Shown here: positions 8,551-17,268 of the stretch, in pieces
Position numbering within the stretch: the first letter of the stretch is position 1
Layout: the number at the start of each line of letters is the position of its first letter
NCBI RefSeq assembly: GCF_004786035.1
Contig: NZ_CP035088.1
Span: 5,913,001 to 5,977,000 of the forward strand
DNA from: Pseudomonas viciae
GTDB lineage: Bacteria; Pseudomonadota; Gammaproteobacteria; Pseudomonadales; Pseudomonadaceae
Reading direction: 5' to 3'
DNA length: 64,000 nt
The notes under the pieces: generated by a model
What the model saw: only the letters and a program-made list of their open reading frames with translations
Told to the model about the DNA's origin: nothing
Databases searched by the model: none
Program-made: the position numbers and the translations under genes

Positions 8551-9605
8551 AGGTTGTGCTCCTGTTTGCGGGTTGCCGATTGGTGGATGTGGATGATGTC
8601 CGAGAGCAATGCGAAGGCGGTTTCGGTGCGGCCTGCACCCGGACCGGAGACGGTGACGGCGCCGAGCAGTTCACTGGTGAAAGACACGGCGTTGGTGGCG
8701 CCGCTGATGCTCGCCAGTGGGTGATCGTTGCTCAGCAGGCGCGGTTCGACGCTGGCGCTGATGGAGCCGTCGGCATTGCGGGTGGCGGCGCCGATGAGTT
8801 TCCAGCGTGCGCCGTTTTGCCGGGCTTTTTCGATGTCGTCGAGGCTGAGGGCGGAGATGCCGCGGCAGGTGACGTCGTTGACCGTGAGTTTGGCGTCGAG
8901 CAGTTCGTTGGCCAGGATCACCACTTTCAGGCGCACGTCGTGGCCTTCGACATCTGCCGTTGGGTCGGCTTCGGCGTAGCCCAGGGCTTGGGCCTGGCTG
9001 ACGGCTTCGGCGAACCCGAGGCCGCCTTCCATGCAAGTGAGGACGAAGTTGGAGGTGCCGTTGAGGATGCCTTCGAAACCGCTGATCGAACTGCCGGCCA
9101 GGGATTGTTTGGCCAGGCGAATGACCGGGGTGCCGCTCATCACTGAGCCTTCGTATTCGAAGGCGACGTTGTTGCGCTGGGCCAGGGCCTTGAGCTCGGC
9201 GCCGTGCAGGGCGATGGGGCCTTTGTTGGTGGTGACCACGTGTTTGCCGCGCTCCAGCGCCCAGCGGCAGAACGAAGTGGCGGGTTCGCCATCCACCGGG
9301 TTGGTGAAGGTGGCTTCGGCGATGATGTCGGCGCCGCAGTCTTTGATCACCGATTCGTTGAGGGCGTCGACGGTGCCGCCGGGCAGTTGTGACATGGCGC
9401 CTTTGACGGCGGGTAGTTTGGCCAGTGAGGCGGCGTCGAGGCCGTGGCGGTCCATCACCGAACCGAGGAACAGATCAGTCACGCCGACGATTTTCAGGGT
9501 GAAGCCGAGTTCGGTTTTCCAGCTTTCGTTACGCTCGGCGATGAGCTGAGCCAACGCCCGATTCACACCGCCGAAGCCGACCAGCGCCAGTTTGTATTCA
9601 GTCAT
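8547..9605 (-). CDS. Homoserine dehydrogenase, short form without ACT domain
   Basis: Interconverts homoserine and aspartate semialdehyde. At 352 aa it has the N-terminal Rossmann fold (GFGGVNRAL), the TTNKGPIAL block, and the catalytic half with [11 protein letters not shown] and a [10 protein letters not shown] active-site block. It ends without the C-terminal ACT domain that the biosynthetic Pseudomonas enzyme (about 434 aa) uses for threonine feedback control. Absence of that domain, and the coupled aldehyde dehydrogenase, favour a catabolic, homoserine-oxidising role; this is inference. A terminator upstream (9739-9764) separates it from the Lrp gene, so the pair probably has its own promoter between 9606 and 9738. 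The ATG has a weak SD. Confidence 0.92.
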   Translation of the reverse strand: MTEYKLALVGFGGVNRALAQLIAERNESWKTELGFTLKIVGVTDLFLGSVMDRHGLDAASLAKLPAVKGAMSQLPGGTVDALNESVIKDCGADIIAEATFTNPVDGEPATSFCRWALERGKHVVTTNKGPIALHGAELKALAQRNNVAFEYEGSVMSGTPVIRLAKQSLAGSSISGFEGILNGTSNFVLTCMEGGLGFAEAVSQAQALGYAEADPTADVEGHDVRLKVVILANELLDAKLTVNDVTCRGISALSLDDIEKARQNGARWKLIGAATRNADGSISASVEPRLLSNDHPLASISGATNAVSFTSELLGAVTVSGPGAGRTETAFALLSDIIHIHQSATRKQEHNL

Positions 9606-9738
9606 TTTTGTTATGCCCTTGATCCGAGGAGTGGGTTGTTGGGATCTAGGTTAGGGGGGTGGGCTGGGCAGTGAAATATGCCAATTTGCTCTATTTTCTG
9701 GGCGTTTTGACCAGGAGGTGGGCGAAGCGGCAGGCATG

Positions 9739-9764
9739 AAAAAAGCCAACAGGGTTGGCTTTTT
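9739..9764 (-). terminator. Intrinsic terminator after the Lrp-type regulator
   Basis: An A/T-flanked 11-bp stem (aaaaagccaac / gttggcttttt) with a 3-nt loop. It can work in both directions and separates the regulator unit from the homoserine dehydrogenase pair. Confidence 0.85.
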
Positions 9765-9891
9765 AGTTCAGGTTGGCGCGGTCCATTTCTGGTGAGGGGA
9801 TATGTCTGTGGTGCAGGGGGTATCTGTGGCTGGCTGGGGGCTTCTTTTGAACGCATGCTTACCCCTCGCTCCCACAGGGGGGCACTGTTGC

Positions 9892-10329
9892 CTAAACCAC
9901 CGACGACAACACAAACGACGTCACCGTGTTCTCCACCCCAGGCAACGCGGATATTTCCTTCCAAACCTTATGCACCCGCTCCGGATTCGCAGCCCCCACC
10001 CGCAGCATCAAATCAAACTCGCCACTCATCACATCGCACTGCTGCACTTCCGGCATCGCGCGCAGGGCTTGCAGCACTTCCGCGCCGCGCATGCGGTCGT
10101 AGCGGTAGACGAAGATCACCGCGTTGATGTTCGAAGACGCTTGCCCGCCCTCGCCGGTGCGTACGGTGTAGCCCTGGATCGCGCCGTCGCGTTCGAGGCG
10201 TTCGATGCGTTGGCGCACGGCGTTGCGTGACAGGTTGACCTTCGCCGCCAGTTCGGCGTGGGCGGCCCGGGCGTTGAGCCGCAGTTCGGCGATGATGCGT
10301 TCGTCGAGCGGGTCGAGAATTCGCTTCAT
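9892..10329 (-). CDS. Lrp/AsnC-family transcriptional regulator
   Basis: A 145-aa regulator with an N-terminal helix-turn-helix (about residues 5-55, with LSRNAVRQRIERLERDGAI) and a C-terminal RAM ligand-binding domain (about 70-140), the standard Lrp/AsnC plan. Members sense amino acids and control nearby transport or breakdown genes. A strong SD (AGGAGG) precedes the ATG. It follows the threonine-synthase-like gene by 12 nt and is followed by a terminator, so it ends that unit. It is the natural candidate to control the homoserine dehydrogenase/aldehyde dehydrogenase pair, by inference from position. Confidence 0.92.
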   Translation of the reverse strand: MKRILDPLDERIIAELRLNARAAHAELAAKVNLSRNAVRQRIERLERDGAIQGYTVRTGEGGQASSNINAVIFVYRYDRMRGAEVLQALRAMPEVQQCDVMSGEFDLMLRVGAANPERVHKVWKEISALPGVENTVTSFVLSSVV

Positions 10330-10341
10330 GGGGGCCTCCTG

Positions 10342-11721
10342 TTATAGAGCAGCGAGCAGTTGTTGGAGGGCACCGAGGTCGTCCGGCTGGATGCGCTGGA
10401 TCTGCGCCGGGCCATGCTCGGACATGGGACGCGGTTGCGGCGCAATGTTGATCCCCAACTCGCCGAGCAGCACCGCCGATTTGGCCGGTGAAATCTCGCC
10501 CAAGGTCACCATCGGCGCCACCAGGCTGCGGCGGTACAAGCGCGCCGCGAGCACGCCCGTGGCGGTATGCGGGTCGATGACATAGCCGGTGTCGCGATAC
10601 AGCGAGGTGATCTCCTCCAGCGTCTGTTCATCCGTAACCGCATAGGAGTCGATGATCATCCGCGCCTGCAGCCAGAACTCGTTGGCGATGGTCATCTCGC
10701 CAGTGGTTTCGAAGGTTGTCATCAGCGCGCTCACGGCCTGGTCGTCGTGGCCGTAGAGCTCCCAGAGAAACCGCTCCAGGTTGGAAAAGATCGACAGGTC
10801 CATGGCCGGCGACAAAGTCTTGTTGGCGCGCAAGCGGGAGTAGTGGTTCTTCAGGAACAGCTGATGCAGCGCGTCATTCCGGTTGGTCGCGACGATCATC
10901 TGCGTGATCGGCAAGCCCATTTTCTGCGCGATGTAGCCGGCGTAGACCTCGGCAAAACTCGCCGCCGGCACGCTGAAACCGATGGGGCGCTGACCGCCGC
11001 CCAGTTGCAGCACGGCATGGAAGTAAAATACCAACTGCGCCATGACGCTGACCCAGTTGCTGGAGTTGAAACTGATCGTCTCGTGCCCGGTGCACGGCCA
11101 CTGCCGGAACAAGCGGGTAACGAGGGTCTGGCACTCATCGAAGCTGCCATTGACGGCGAACTGATGAACCCGCGGATGGGCCACCGCTTGCAGCTGTTGA
11201 AGTTGTTCCTGCGGCACGCCAGCCTCCGGGTAAATCACCACCACGTCGGTTTCAGCGCAGTGCTTGAAGGCTTCGATGGCGGCCAACCCGGTGTCGCCGT
11301 TGGTGGCGCCGATCACCACGGCGCGGCGCTGGCGTTTGCGCAGGAAGTATTGCACCAGCCGCGCCTGCAACTGCGCGGCAAAATCCTTCGAGGAACGGGT
11401 CGGGCCATGGAACAATTCCAGGACCCATTCGTTGCGATCCACCTGATGCAACGGCGCCAGGGAGCGATGGCTGAACTGGCTGCCGGCGTCCTTGAGCACG
11501 CGCTTGAAATCGGCCTCGGGAATCGCCTCGCCCACGAACGGACGCATCACTCGATAGGCCAGTTCGTCATAGGCCAGGGTCGACCAGTTGGCGATGTCCT
11601 GGGGTTCGAACTGCGGCAACTCAAGCGGGACGAACAGCCCGCCGTCTTCAGCGATGCCCGACAACACGACCTTTTCGAAATCGACCTGTACCGCCGCATT
11701 CCGGGTACTCACATAGCGCAT
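10342..11721 (-). CDS. Threonine-synthase-like PLP enzyme (divergent paralogue)
   Basis: A 459-aa fold-type II PLP enzyme of the threonine synthase family. Family marks are present: LELFHGPT, the PLP lysine Lys112 in SSKDF, GATNGDTG, MDLSIFSNLERFL and PHTATG. The canonical LAFKDF and SVPSGNFG blocks are changed here to RSSKDF and SVPAASFA, so the substrate may not be phosphohomoserine. It lies 16 nt downstream of the LysR gene and away from any thrB/hom operon, so I read it as a paralogue with a specialised role in this cluster rather than the biosynthetic ThrC. Confidence 0.85.
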   Translation of the reverse strand: MRYVSTRNAAVQVDFEKVVLSGIAEDGGLFVPLELPQFEPQDIANWSTLAYDELAYRVMRPFVGEAIPEADFKRVLKDAGSQFSHRSLAPLHQVDRNEWVLELFHGPTRSSKDFAAQLQARLVQYFLRKRQRRAVVIGATNGDTGLAAIEAFKHCAETDVVVIYPEAGVPQEQLQQLQAVAHPRVHQFAVNGSFDECQTLVTRLFRQWPCTGHETISFNSSNWVSVMAQLVFYFHAVLQLGGGQRPIGFSVPAASFAEVYAGYIAQKMGLPITQMIVATNRNDALHQLFLKNHYSRLRANKTLSPAMDLSIFSNLERFLWELYGHDDQAVSALMTTFETTGEMTIANEFWLQARMIIDSYAVTDEQTLEEITSLYRDTGYVIDPHTATGVLAARLYRRSLVAPMVTLGEISPAKSAVLLGELGINIAPQPRPMSEHGPAQIQRIQPDDLGALQQLLAAL

Positions 11722-11737
11722 GGTTGGCTCCGGCCAA

Positions 11738-12628
11738 TTATTTAAAACGATGTGCCTGCTCGACCAGCCAGGTGGAAAACATCACCGCGTCGGGGTGCTG
11801 GTCGGCCCCGGAACCGCGTACCAGGTAGAACGATTCGCTGGCTTCGATGCGCTGGGTGAAGGGCTCGACCAGCCGCCCTTCTTCAAGCAGCTCAGCCACC
11901 ATCGACGAGCGAGCCAGGGCAATGCCCTGCCCCAGTTCGGCCATGCGCAAGGTACACACCAGCGTGTCGAACTGCATGCCGGTCGAAGAATCAACGCCGT
12001 CCGCGCCGACCATGTTCAGCCAATAGCCCCAGCCCTCTTCGTAACCCAACACGTGCAGCAGCGGATGCTTCGCCACGTCCGCCGGCACCTGCAGTGGCGA
12101 ACGCGCCATCAGCGCTGGCGAGCACACCGGAAACAAGGTGTCCCAGGTCAGGCGCTGCGACACCAGGCCTGGCCATTGACCGTGGCCCCAGCGGATTTCC
12201 ATGTCGTCTTCACCGTCCAGTTCCTTGACCCAGATGTTGCTGATGTAGCGGATATCGACCTGGGGATGGGCCTGGCGAAAACTCACCAACTTGGGCGCCA
12301 GCCAGTGCACGAAAAACGCCAGGCTGCCGCGCACCTTGATCGGTCGGCGTTTGTGCTGACCGAAAATCTCATTGGTGCCGACTGCCAGCCGGGTGATCGC
12401 ATCCTGCACCACCGGCAGGTAGGCCTGGCCTTCCTCAGTCAAGCCCAGGCCACGGGGCAAGCGCTTGAACAGCGCCACGCCCAGATGACTTTCCAATTGG
12501 CGGATCTGCTGGCTAACCGCGCCTTGGGTCAAGCACAACTCTTCGGCCGCGTGGGTGAAGTTCAGGCAACGGGCAGACACCTCGAATGCCCGCAGCCAGT
12601 TCAATGGGGGTAACGGCTTTTGCTTCAT
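11738..12628 (-). CDS. LysR-family transcriptional regulator (GcvA-like)
   Basis: A 296-aa LysR regulator: N-terminal winged HTH (about residues 8-67, with FTHAAEELCLTQGAVSQQIRQLE) and a substrate-binding domain of the GcvA/AmpR type (PPLNWLRAFE start, MEIRWGHGQWPG region). It sits between the permease gene upstream (57-nt gap) and the threonine-synthase-like gene downstream (16 nt), all on one strand, so it is probably co-transcribed with one or both and controls the amino-acid cluster. The SD GAGG lies upstream of the ATG. The ligand is unknown. Confidence 0.93.
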   Translation of the reverse strand: MKQKPLPPLNWLRAFEVSARCLNFTHAAEELCLTQGAVSQQIRQLESHLGVALFKRLPRGLGLTEEGQAYLPVVQDAITRLAVGTNEIFGQHKRRPIKVRGSLAFFVHWLAPKLVSFRQAHPQVDIRYISNIWVKELDGEDDMEIRWGHGQWPGLVSQRLTWDTLFPVCSPALMARSPLQVPADVAKHPLLHVLGYEEGWGYWLNMVGADGVDSSTGMQFDTLVCTLRMAELGQGIALARSSMVAELLEEGRLVEPFTQRIEASESFYLVRGSGADQHPDAVMFSTWLVEQAHRFK

Positions 12629-12685
12629 GATCGGACCTCGCTGACACCCCTTCCACCGAGCGCACCGGCCACGCCTCAGCGCTGG

Positions 12686-14128
12686 CTAGAACGCATCGGA
12701 CGGCTGTGCCAAGGGGGCAACCGACAAGCGTTGCTCGCGGCTTTTGCGGGTAATGAAATACACGAAATAGCACCAGGCAATGAAGGGCAAGCCGAAGTAC
12801 AGGGCCACCCGCTGTTCCGGATCGAACGCGATCCCGACACACGCCAGGCTGCAGCATACCAGCGCCCCCAGCGGCACCCACGGATAACCACGAACGCGGA
12901 ACTTGAGGTTGCGAATGTCACCGCCGTTGGCCACATAGTGGCGGCGGAAGGCAATCTGGCTGGCAGCAATGCTCATCCACACCACCACCACGGCCAGGCC
13001 GGAGATCGACACCAGCGCCAGGTAGATGGTGTCGGCGGCAAACACGCTGCTGAGCAACGAAGCGGCGCCACCGGCCATGCTCACAATGATCGCGTTGAGC
13101 GGCGTGCCCATGCGGGTCAGGGCCGAGAACTGCTTGGGCAGGTGGCCTTGGTCACTGAGGGTCCAGAGCATCCGCGAAGCGGCGTACAAACCGGAGTTGG
13201 CCGCCGAGAGCAAGGCGCTGATGATCACGAAGTTCATGATGTCGGCCGAGTACGGAATGCCGATGTAGGTGAAGACGGTGACGAAGGGGCTTTCAACCAG
13301 ACCGGCCTGATCGCGGGGCAACAAGGTCGCCAGGACAAAAATGGTCCCGACAAAGAAGATCGCCAGGCGCAGCACGGTGGTGCGAATGGCGCGCGGCACA
13401 TTGCGTTGCGGATCCTTGGTTTCACCAGCGGCGATGCCGATCAGTTCCGTGCCGGAGAAGGCAAAGGAGACCGCCAGCAGCGTCATCGCAATCGGCATGA
13501 AGCCGGTGGGAAACAACCCTTCGCGAGTGAAGTTGCTCAGCCCGATACTGTGCGCCTGGTCGATGTTCAACAGGCCAAGAATCGCGCCGCCGCCGATCAG
13601 CAGGAACACCACCACCGTGACCACTTTGATCAACGATAGCCAGAACTCGGTCTCGGCAAACAAACGCACCGAGATCACGTTGGTGAGGAACACCACGCCA
13701 GCGAACAGCGCGCTCCAGATCCACACGGGCGTGTCCGGAAACCAGCGTGTCATCAAGATACCGGCGGCGGTGAATTCAGAACCGATTGCCACGGTCCAGG
13801 TCAGCCAGTACAGCCAGGCCACGGTGTAGCCGGTGCCCGGGCCGAGAAAGCGTGTGGCGTAGGTGCTGAACGAACCGGTTTCGGGCATCTGCACCGCCAG
13901 TTCCCCCAGGCACATCATCACCATGTAGACCATGAGTGCGCCGATGATGTAGGCGATCACCGCGCCCATGGGCCCGGCCTGGTTGACGGTGTAGCCGGAG
14001 GTCAGGAACAGCCCGGTACCGATGACGCCACCCAAGGCCAGCATGACGATATGGCGCGTCTGCATTTCCTGCTTGAAGCCGGCCCGCGTATTCGTTTGTT
14101 GTTCTGTTATGGACATGGTTGTTCTCAT
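12686..14128 (-). CDS. Amino-acid permease, S-methylmethionine permease (MmuP)-like
   Basis: APC-superfamily inner-membrane transporter, 480 aa, with 12 predicted membrane helices. From memory it tracks E. coli MmuP closely along its length: [67 protein letters not shown] and [14 protein letters not shown]-methylmethionine or a related amino acid is therefore the best guess for the substrate. Two starts are possible: ATG 14128 and ATG 14116; the latter has GAGAAC at a better distance. It lies 115 nt downstream of the gamma-lyase/synthase gene. Confidence 0.85.
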   Translation of the reverse strand: MRTTMSITEQQTNTRAGFKQEMQTRHIVMLALGGVIGTGLFLTSGYTVNQAGPMGAVIAYIIGALMVYMVMMCLGELAVQMPETGSFSTYATRFLGPGTGYTVAWLYWLTWTVAIGSEFTAAGILMTRWFPDTPVWIWSALFAGVVFLTNVISVRLFAETEFWLSLIKVVTVVVFLLIGGGAILGLLNIDQAHSIGLSNFTREGLFPTGFMPIAMTLLAVSFAFSGTELIGIAAGETKDPQRNVPRAIRTTVLRLAIFFVGTIFVLATLLPRDQAGLVESPFVTVFTYIGIPYSADIMNFVIISALLSAANSGLYAASRMLWTLSDQGHLPKQFSALTRMGTPLNAIIVSMAGGAASLLSSVFAADTIYLALVSISGLAVVVVWMSIAASQIAFRRHYVANGGDIRNLKFRVRGYPWVPLGALVCCSLACVGIAFDPEQRVALYFGLPFIAWCYFVYFITRKSREQRLSVAPLAQPSDAF

Positions 14129-14243
14129 GAAATGTCAGGGCACGCATCTACGTCTGCGCGAGTAAGACAAGCGCCACTGAGCTTTTATTATTATTCCTAT
14201 TCATGAACGCCCCATTCACAGCCTTGTTATGGGGTACCAACTT

Positions 14244-15503
14244 TCAAACTTCAGTTTGCGTCTCGATGTGGACTTCATTGAGGTGCGGATTGAGGGTCTT
14301 TTTGACGAAGGCGAATGCCTGCTTCAGATCGTCCAGTAGATCATCGGTGTCTTCGATACCCACCGAGACCCGCACCAGCCCTTCGGAGATGCCCAGGGCC
14401 AGACGCTCCTCCAGGGTGTTTTCGACATGACTGGTGGTGCGGGCCGGACCGTAGATGGTTTCCACCGCACCAAGATTCCCGGCGCAATGGGCGAAGCGCA
14501 GGCGCGGCAAGAGCACCTTGACCGTGTCCATGCCACCGACCAGGACAAAGCTGACGATGGCGCCGAAGCCGGACATTTGCGCACACGCCACCGCGTGGTT
14601 CGGATGGCTGGGCAGGCCGGGATAATTCACCGACTCCACCAACGGTTCGGTGCAGAGAAACTCCGCCAGGGCCCGGGCGCTGCATTGCTGCTGACGCATG
14701 CGCAGCACCAGGGTTTTCATGCCGCGAATGATCATGTAGGCCGAGAACGGGTCGAGCGACGCGCCGTTGATTTCCCGATAATGCCGAACCTTGGCCATCA
14801 AGGCGGCGCTACCACAGACCAGGCCGCCGAGCACGTCGCCATGGCCACTGAGGAACTTGGTCGCGCTGTGGATCACCACGTCCACGCCCAAGGCCAGCGG
14901 GTTCTGATTGAGCGGCGTGGCGAAGGTATTGTCCGCCACCACCACGGCACCAACGCGCTTGGCCGCTGCCACCAAGCGTGGGATGTCGAGGATTTTCAGG
15001 GTCGGATTGGTCGGCGTTTCCAGGTACACCAACTGGCAGCCCTTGGCGATTTCCCGCTCGATTTCTTCGTGATCGAACGTCTCGCACAAGGTCACGCCCA
15101 CGCCCATGCGTGGCAGGAATTCTTCGAAAATCTTGTTGGTGCCGCCGTAACTGTCCTTGGTCGACACCACTCGATCGCCATGGGCCAGGAAGGTATAAAG
15201 CACGCTGCTGATCGCCGCCATGCCGCTGCTGAACGCCACGGCGGACTCGGCCATTTCCAACTCGCAGATCTTGGCTTCGAGGGTCTCGACGGTGGGGTTG
15301 CTCATGCGGCTGTAGATAAAGCCTGGCGCCTTGCCCAGCGCAACGTCGTACCAGACGTCGATGTCGTCGTAACCGTAAGCGGCACTGACCACGATCGGGG
15401 TTTGCGTGGCGTTATAGGGATGCCTGACTTGTTCCCCGCCCCACACCGCCCGGGTCGCCGCTCCCGCATTCTCAAGCCCTGCGCTGTCAGGTTTATTGTT
15501 CAT
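14244..15503 (-). CDS. Cystathionine gamma-synthase/lyase family PLP enzyme
   Basis: A 419-aa Cys/Met-metabolism PLP enzyme. Visible marks: FIYSRMSNPT (phosphate site of the neighbouring subunit), SSGMAAISS, ETPTNPTL, ADNTFATP, and the PLP lysine Lys216 in HSATKFLSGHGD. The residue equivalent to Cys116 of P. putida methionine gamma-lyase falls in DSYGGTNK and is not Cys, so a simple methionine gamma-lyase is unlikely. Family reactions are gamma-replacement or gamma-elimination on O- or S-substituted homoserine. The ATG at 15503 is chosen over the in-frame GTG at 15518. With an MmuP-like permease next to it, S-methylmethionine is a plausible substrate, by inference. Confidence 0.87.
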   Translation of the reverse strand: MNNKPDSAGLENAGAATRAVWGGEQVRHPYNATQTPIVVSAAYGYDDIDVWYDVALGKAPGFIYSRMSNPTVETLEAKICELEMAESAVAFSSGMAAISSVLYTFLAHGDRVVSTKDSYGGTNKIFEEFLPRMGVGVTLCETFDHEEIEREIAKGCQLVYLETPTNPTLKILDIPRLVAAAKRVGAVVVADNTFATPLNQNPLALGVDVVIHSATKFLSGHGDVLGGLVCGSAALMAKVRHYREINGASLDPFSAYMIIRGMKTLVLRMRQQQCSARALAEFLCTEPLVESVNYPGLPSHPNHAVACAQMSGFGAIVSFVLVGGMDTVKVLLPRLRFAHCAGNLGAVETIYGPARTTSHVENTLEERLALGISEGLVRVSVGIEDTDDLLDDLKQAFAFVKKTLNPHLNEVHIETQTEV

Positions 15504-15664
15504 TAGGACTACTCGCACTCAAGGGGTGAACGTTGAGCCATTCACCGGATCTGGGGGCCAATATAGGGAAAAGCCGCACGCCCGAGAAACGATGTTATCG
15601 GTGCCAAAGGGCTGCTTTTTTTAATGGCTGAATGCGAAGTAGCGACCGGTAAATCACCGACAAA

Positions 15665-15697
15665 CCTGTGGGAGCGGGCTTGCTCGCGAATGCGGTG
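15665..15697. repeat. REP element
   Basis: A single REP with the core gggagcgggcttgctcgcga, in the space between the gamma-lyase/synthase promoter and the GNAT stop. Confidence 0.85.
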
Positions 15698-15757
15698 GGT
15701 CAGCCACCCTTGATGCTGACTGACACACCGCACTCCCCTACCCAAACGACACCCGAA

Positions 15758-16216
15758 CTATAAACACCGCGCCATAAGCCACTGCTCCTTCCCCCAAGCC
15801 TCAAACCGCTCCAACACTTCCCAACCCAGCCTGGCGTAATAATCACTCTGGTTATGGGTGTGCAAGAACAGGGTGATGATTCCCACCTCCCGCGCATGGC
15901 TGCAGATGCCTTCGATCAACTGCGCCGCAAGCCCTCTGCGTCGGGCACTGGGGGCGACGAGCACGCAAGCCAGCCACGGCCCCAGCTCTGGCCGGTCCGG
16001 CAGGTCGTGACTGGCCAGTGAAGCACCACCGAGCAACTGGCCGTGTTCCATGGCGATCAGGCACTTCCAGCGCCCATCGCGCTGCCCTGCGGCGAACTCC
16101 TGCTGCCAACTGGCGAGGGATTGCTGGGCAAATTCATAACTGAATTCGCGATGGAGCCACTCGGCCATCTGGTCGCATTTATCCATGTGGTTAGCGAGCC
16201 AATCCATTTGCGGCAT
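15758..16216 (-). CDS. GNAT-family N-acetyltransferase
   Basis: A 152-aa Gcn5-related acetyltransferase. The acetyl-CoA loop is seen as VLVAPSARRRGLAAQLIEG, followed by the typical strand and helix LFLHTHNQSDYYARLGWE. The substrate cannot be told. The ATG at 16216 is preceded by AAGGAG at 8 nt; an in-frame GTG at 16225 touches the SD and was rejected. It stands alone between REP elements. Confidence 0.9.
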   Translation of the reverse strand: MPQMDWLANHMDKCDQMAEWLHREFSYEFAQQSLASWQQEFAAGQRDGRWKCLIAMEHGQLLGGASLASHDLPDRPELGPWLACVLVAPSARRRGLAAQLIEGICSHAREVGIITLFLHTHNQSDYYARLGWEVLERFEAWGKEQWLMARCL

Positions 16217-16280
16217 TTGAAACACTCCTTATTTGTCCTGGAGAGGGTTGGCGGGTCAGCAGGCTGTCGGCCTGTTCTGG

Positions 16281-16316
16281 TGTGCCGCTATCGCGAGCAG
16301 GCTCACTTCCACAGGT
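16281..16316. repeat. REP element
   Basis: REP with the core gctatcgcgagcaggctcac, slightly degraded. Confidence 0.75.
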
Positions 16317-16398
16317 TTTTCGTAGTTTGATCCTGAATGGACACACCACCAACCGCTCCTGTGGTATCGGCCAATGTGAATCAGTTGAAACACAGAAC

Positions 16399-16489
16399 CT
16401 GTGGGAGCGGGCTTGCTCGCGAATGCGGTAGACCAGCCACCATGGATGTTGACTGAAACCCCGCATTCGCGAGCAAGCCCGCTCCCACA
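16399..16489. repeat. REP doublet (REPIN)
   Basis: Two inverted REPs (gtgggagcgggcttgctcgc and its complement) about 40 bp apart, able to fold into one long hairpin. Confidence 0.9.
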
Positions 16490-16633
16490 TTGGTTGTTTT
16501 TTGCGCAGGTAATTTCGTTTTAGATGCCTACCCGCGCTCATTCTCAAGAAATACCCGCCAGCAAGCCCTCAACCTATCGTAATCTCGCACCTGTATAAGC
16601 CCCTGCCCCGCAACCGGCCGAGATCTCACCCCG

Positions 16634-17257
16634 ATGCCCTCCATTTACCAACTCAAGCCCGCCTTCCAAAACCTGCTGCGCCCTATGGTTCAACGCCTTT
16701 ACAACAACGGCGTCACCGCCAACCAAGTCACGGTGCTCGCAGGCATCGTTTCAGTCCTGGTCGGTGCGGTGATCGCGTGGTTCGCCAGCCATCCGTGGAT
16801 CTTCGTCCTGGTGCCGATCTGGATGTTCCTGCGCATGGCGTTGAACGCCGTGGATGGCATGTTGGCGCGGGAGTTTGGTCAGCAATCGCATCTGGGCGCC
16901 TACCTCAATGAGCTATGCGATATCATCGCCGACGCTGCCCTGATCCTGCCTTTTGCCCTGATTCCCGATGCCAGTCTGTTGCTCGTGTTGTTGGTCACGC
17001 TGTTGGCGTTGTTCAGCGAATACGCAGGCGTGCTGGGGGCGATGGTCGGGGCGTCGCGGCGCTATGACGGGCCGATGGGCAAGAGTGATCGCGCCTTTGT
17101 GTTGGGCGTGTTGGCGACCGGTATTGCCCTGGGTTGGCTCGGGGCGCTGTGGGTTGATGGTGTGATGGCGGTGGTTGCCGCCCTGCTGGTTTATACCTTG
17201 GTCAATCGGGTCCGTCATGGCCTGAGCCAAGTGAAGGAAAACGCTCCCTCAGCATAA
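16634..17257 (+). CDS. CDP-alcohol phosphatidyltransferase family protein (YnbA-like)
   Basis: A 207-aa inner-membrane enzyme of the CDP-alcohol phosphatidyltransferase family, with about five to six membrane segments. Such enzymes join CDP-diacylglycerol to an alcohol with release of CMP. The motif appears as NAVDGMLAREFGQQSHLGA followed by NELCD; the first and third aspartates of the canonical DxxDGxxAR...GxxxDxxxD are Asn. I remember the same changes in E. coli YnbA. It is the first gene of an operon with all ynbABCD counterparts. The alcohol acceptor is unknown. Confidence 0.9.
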   Translation: MPSIYQLKPAFQNLLRPMVQRLYNNGVTANQVTVLAGIVSVLVGAVIAWFASHPWIFVLVPIWMFLRMALNAVDGMLAREFGQQSHLGAYLNELCDIIADAALILPFALIPDASLLLVLLVTLLALFSEYAGVLGAMVGASRRYDGPMGKSDRAFVLGVLATGIALGWLGALWVDGVMAVVAALLVYTLVNRVRHGLSQVKENAPSA

Positions 17258-17268
17258 AGGAACTTGCA

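Larger units (their letters stand above)
16217..16633. other. Intergenic region with three REP units
   Basis: 417 bp holding a single REP (16281-16316) and a REP doublet (16399-16489). The promoter of the following lipid operon should lie between 16500 and 16633, but I see no sure match. Confidence 0.6.

Noticed and set aside
16217..16225. GTG 16225 as the start of the GNAT gene
   Set aside because: The AAGGAG Shine-Dalgarno sequence would touch this codon; ATG 16216 has correct spacing.
16399..16489. A CRISPR-like array made of repeated palindromic units
   Set aside because: The repeats are inverted REP pairs with irregular spacing and no cas genes.
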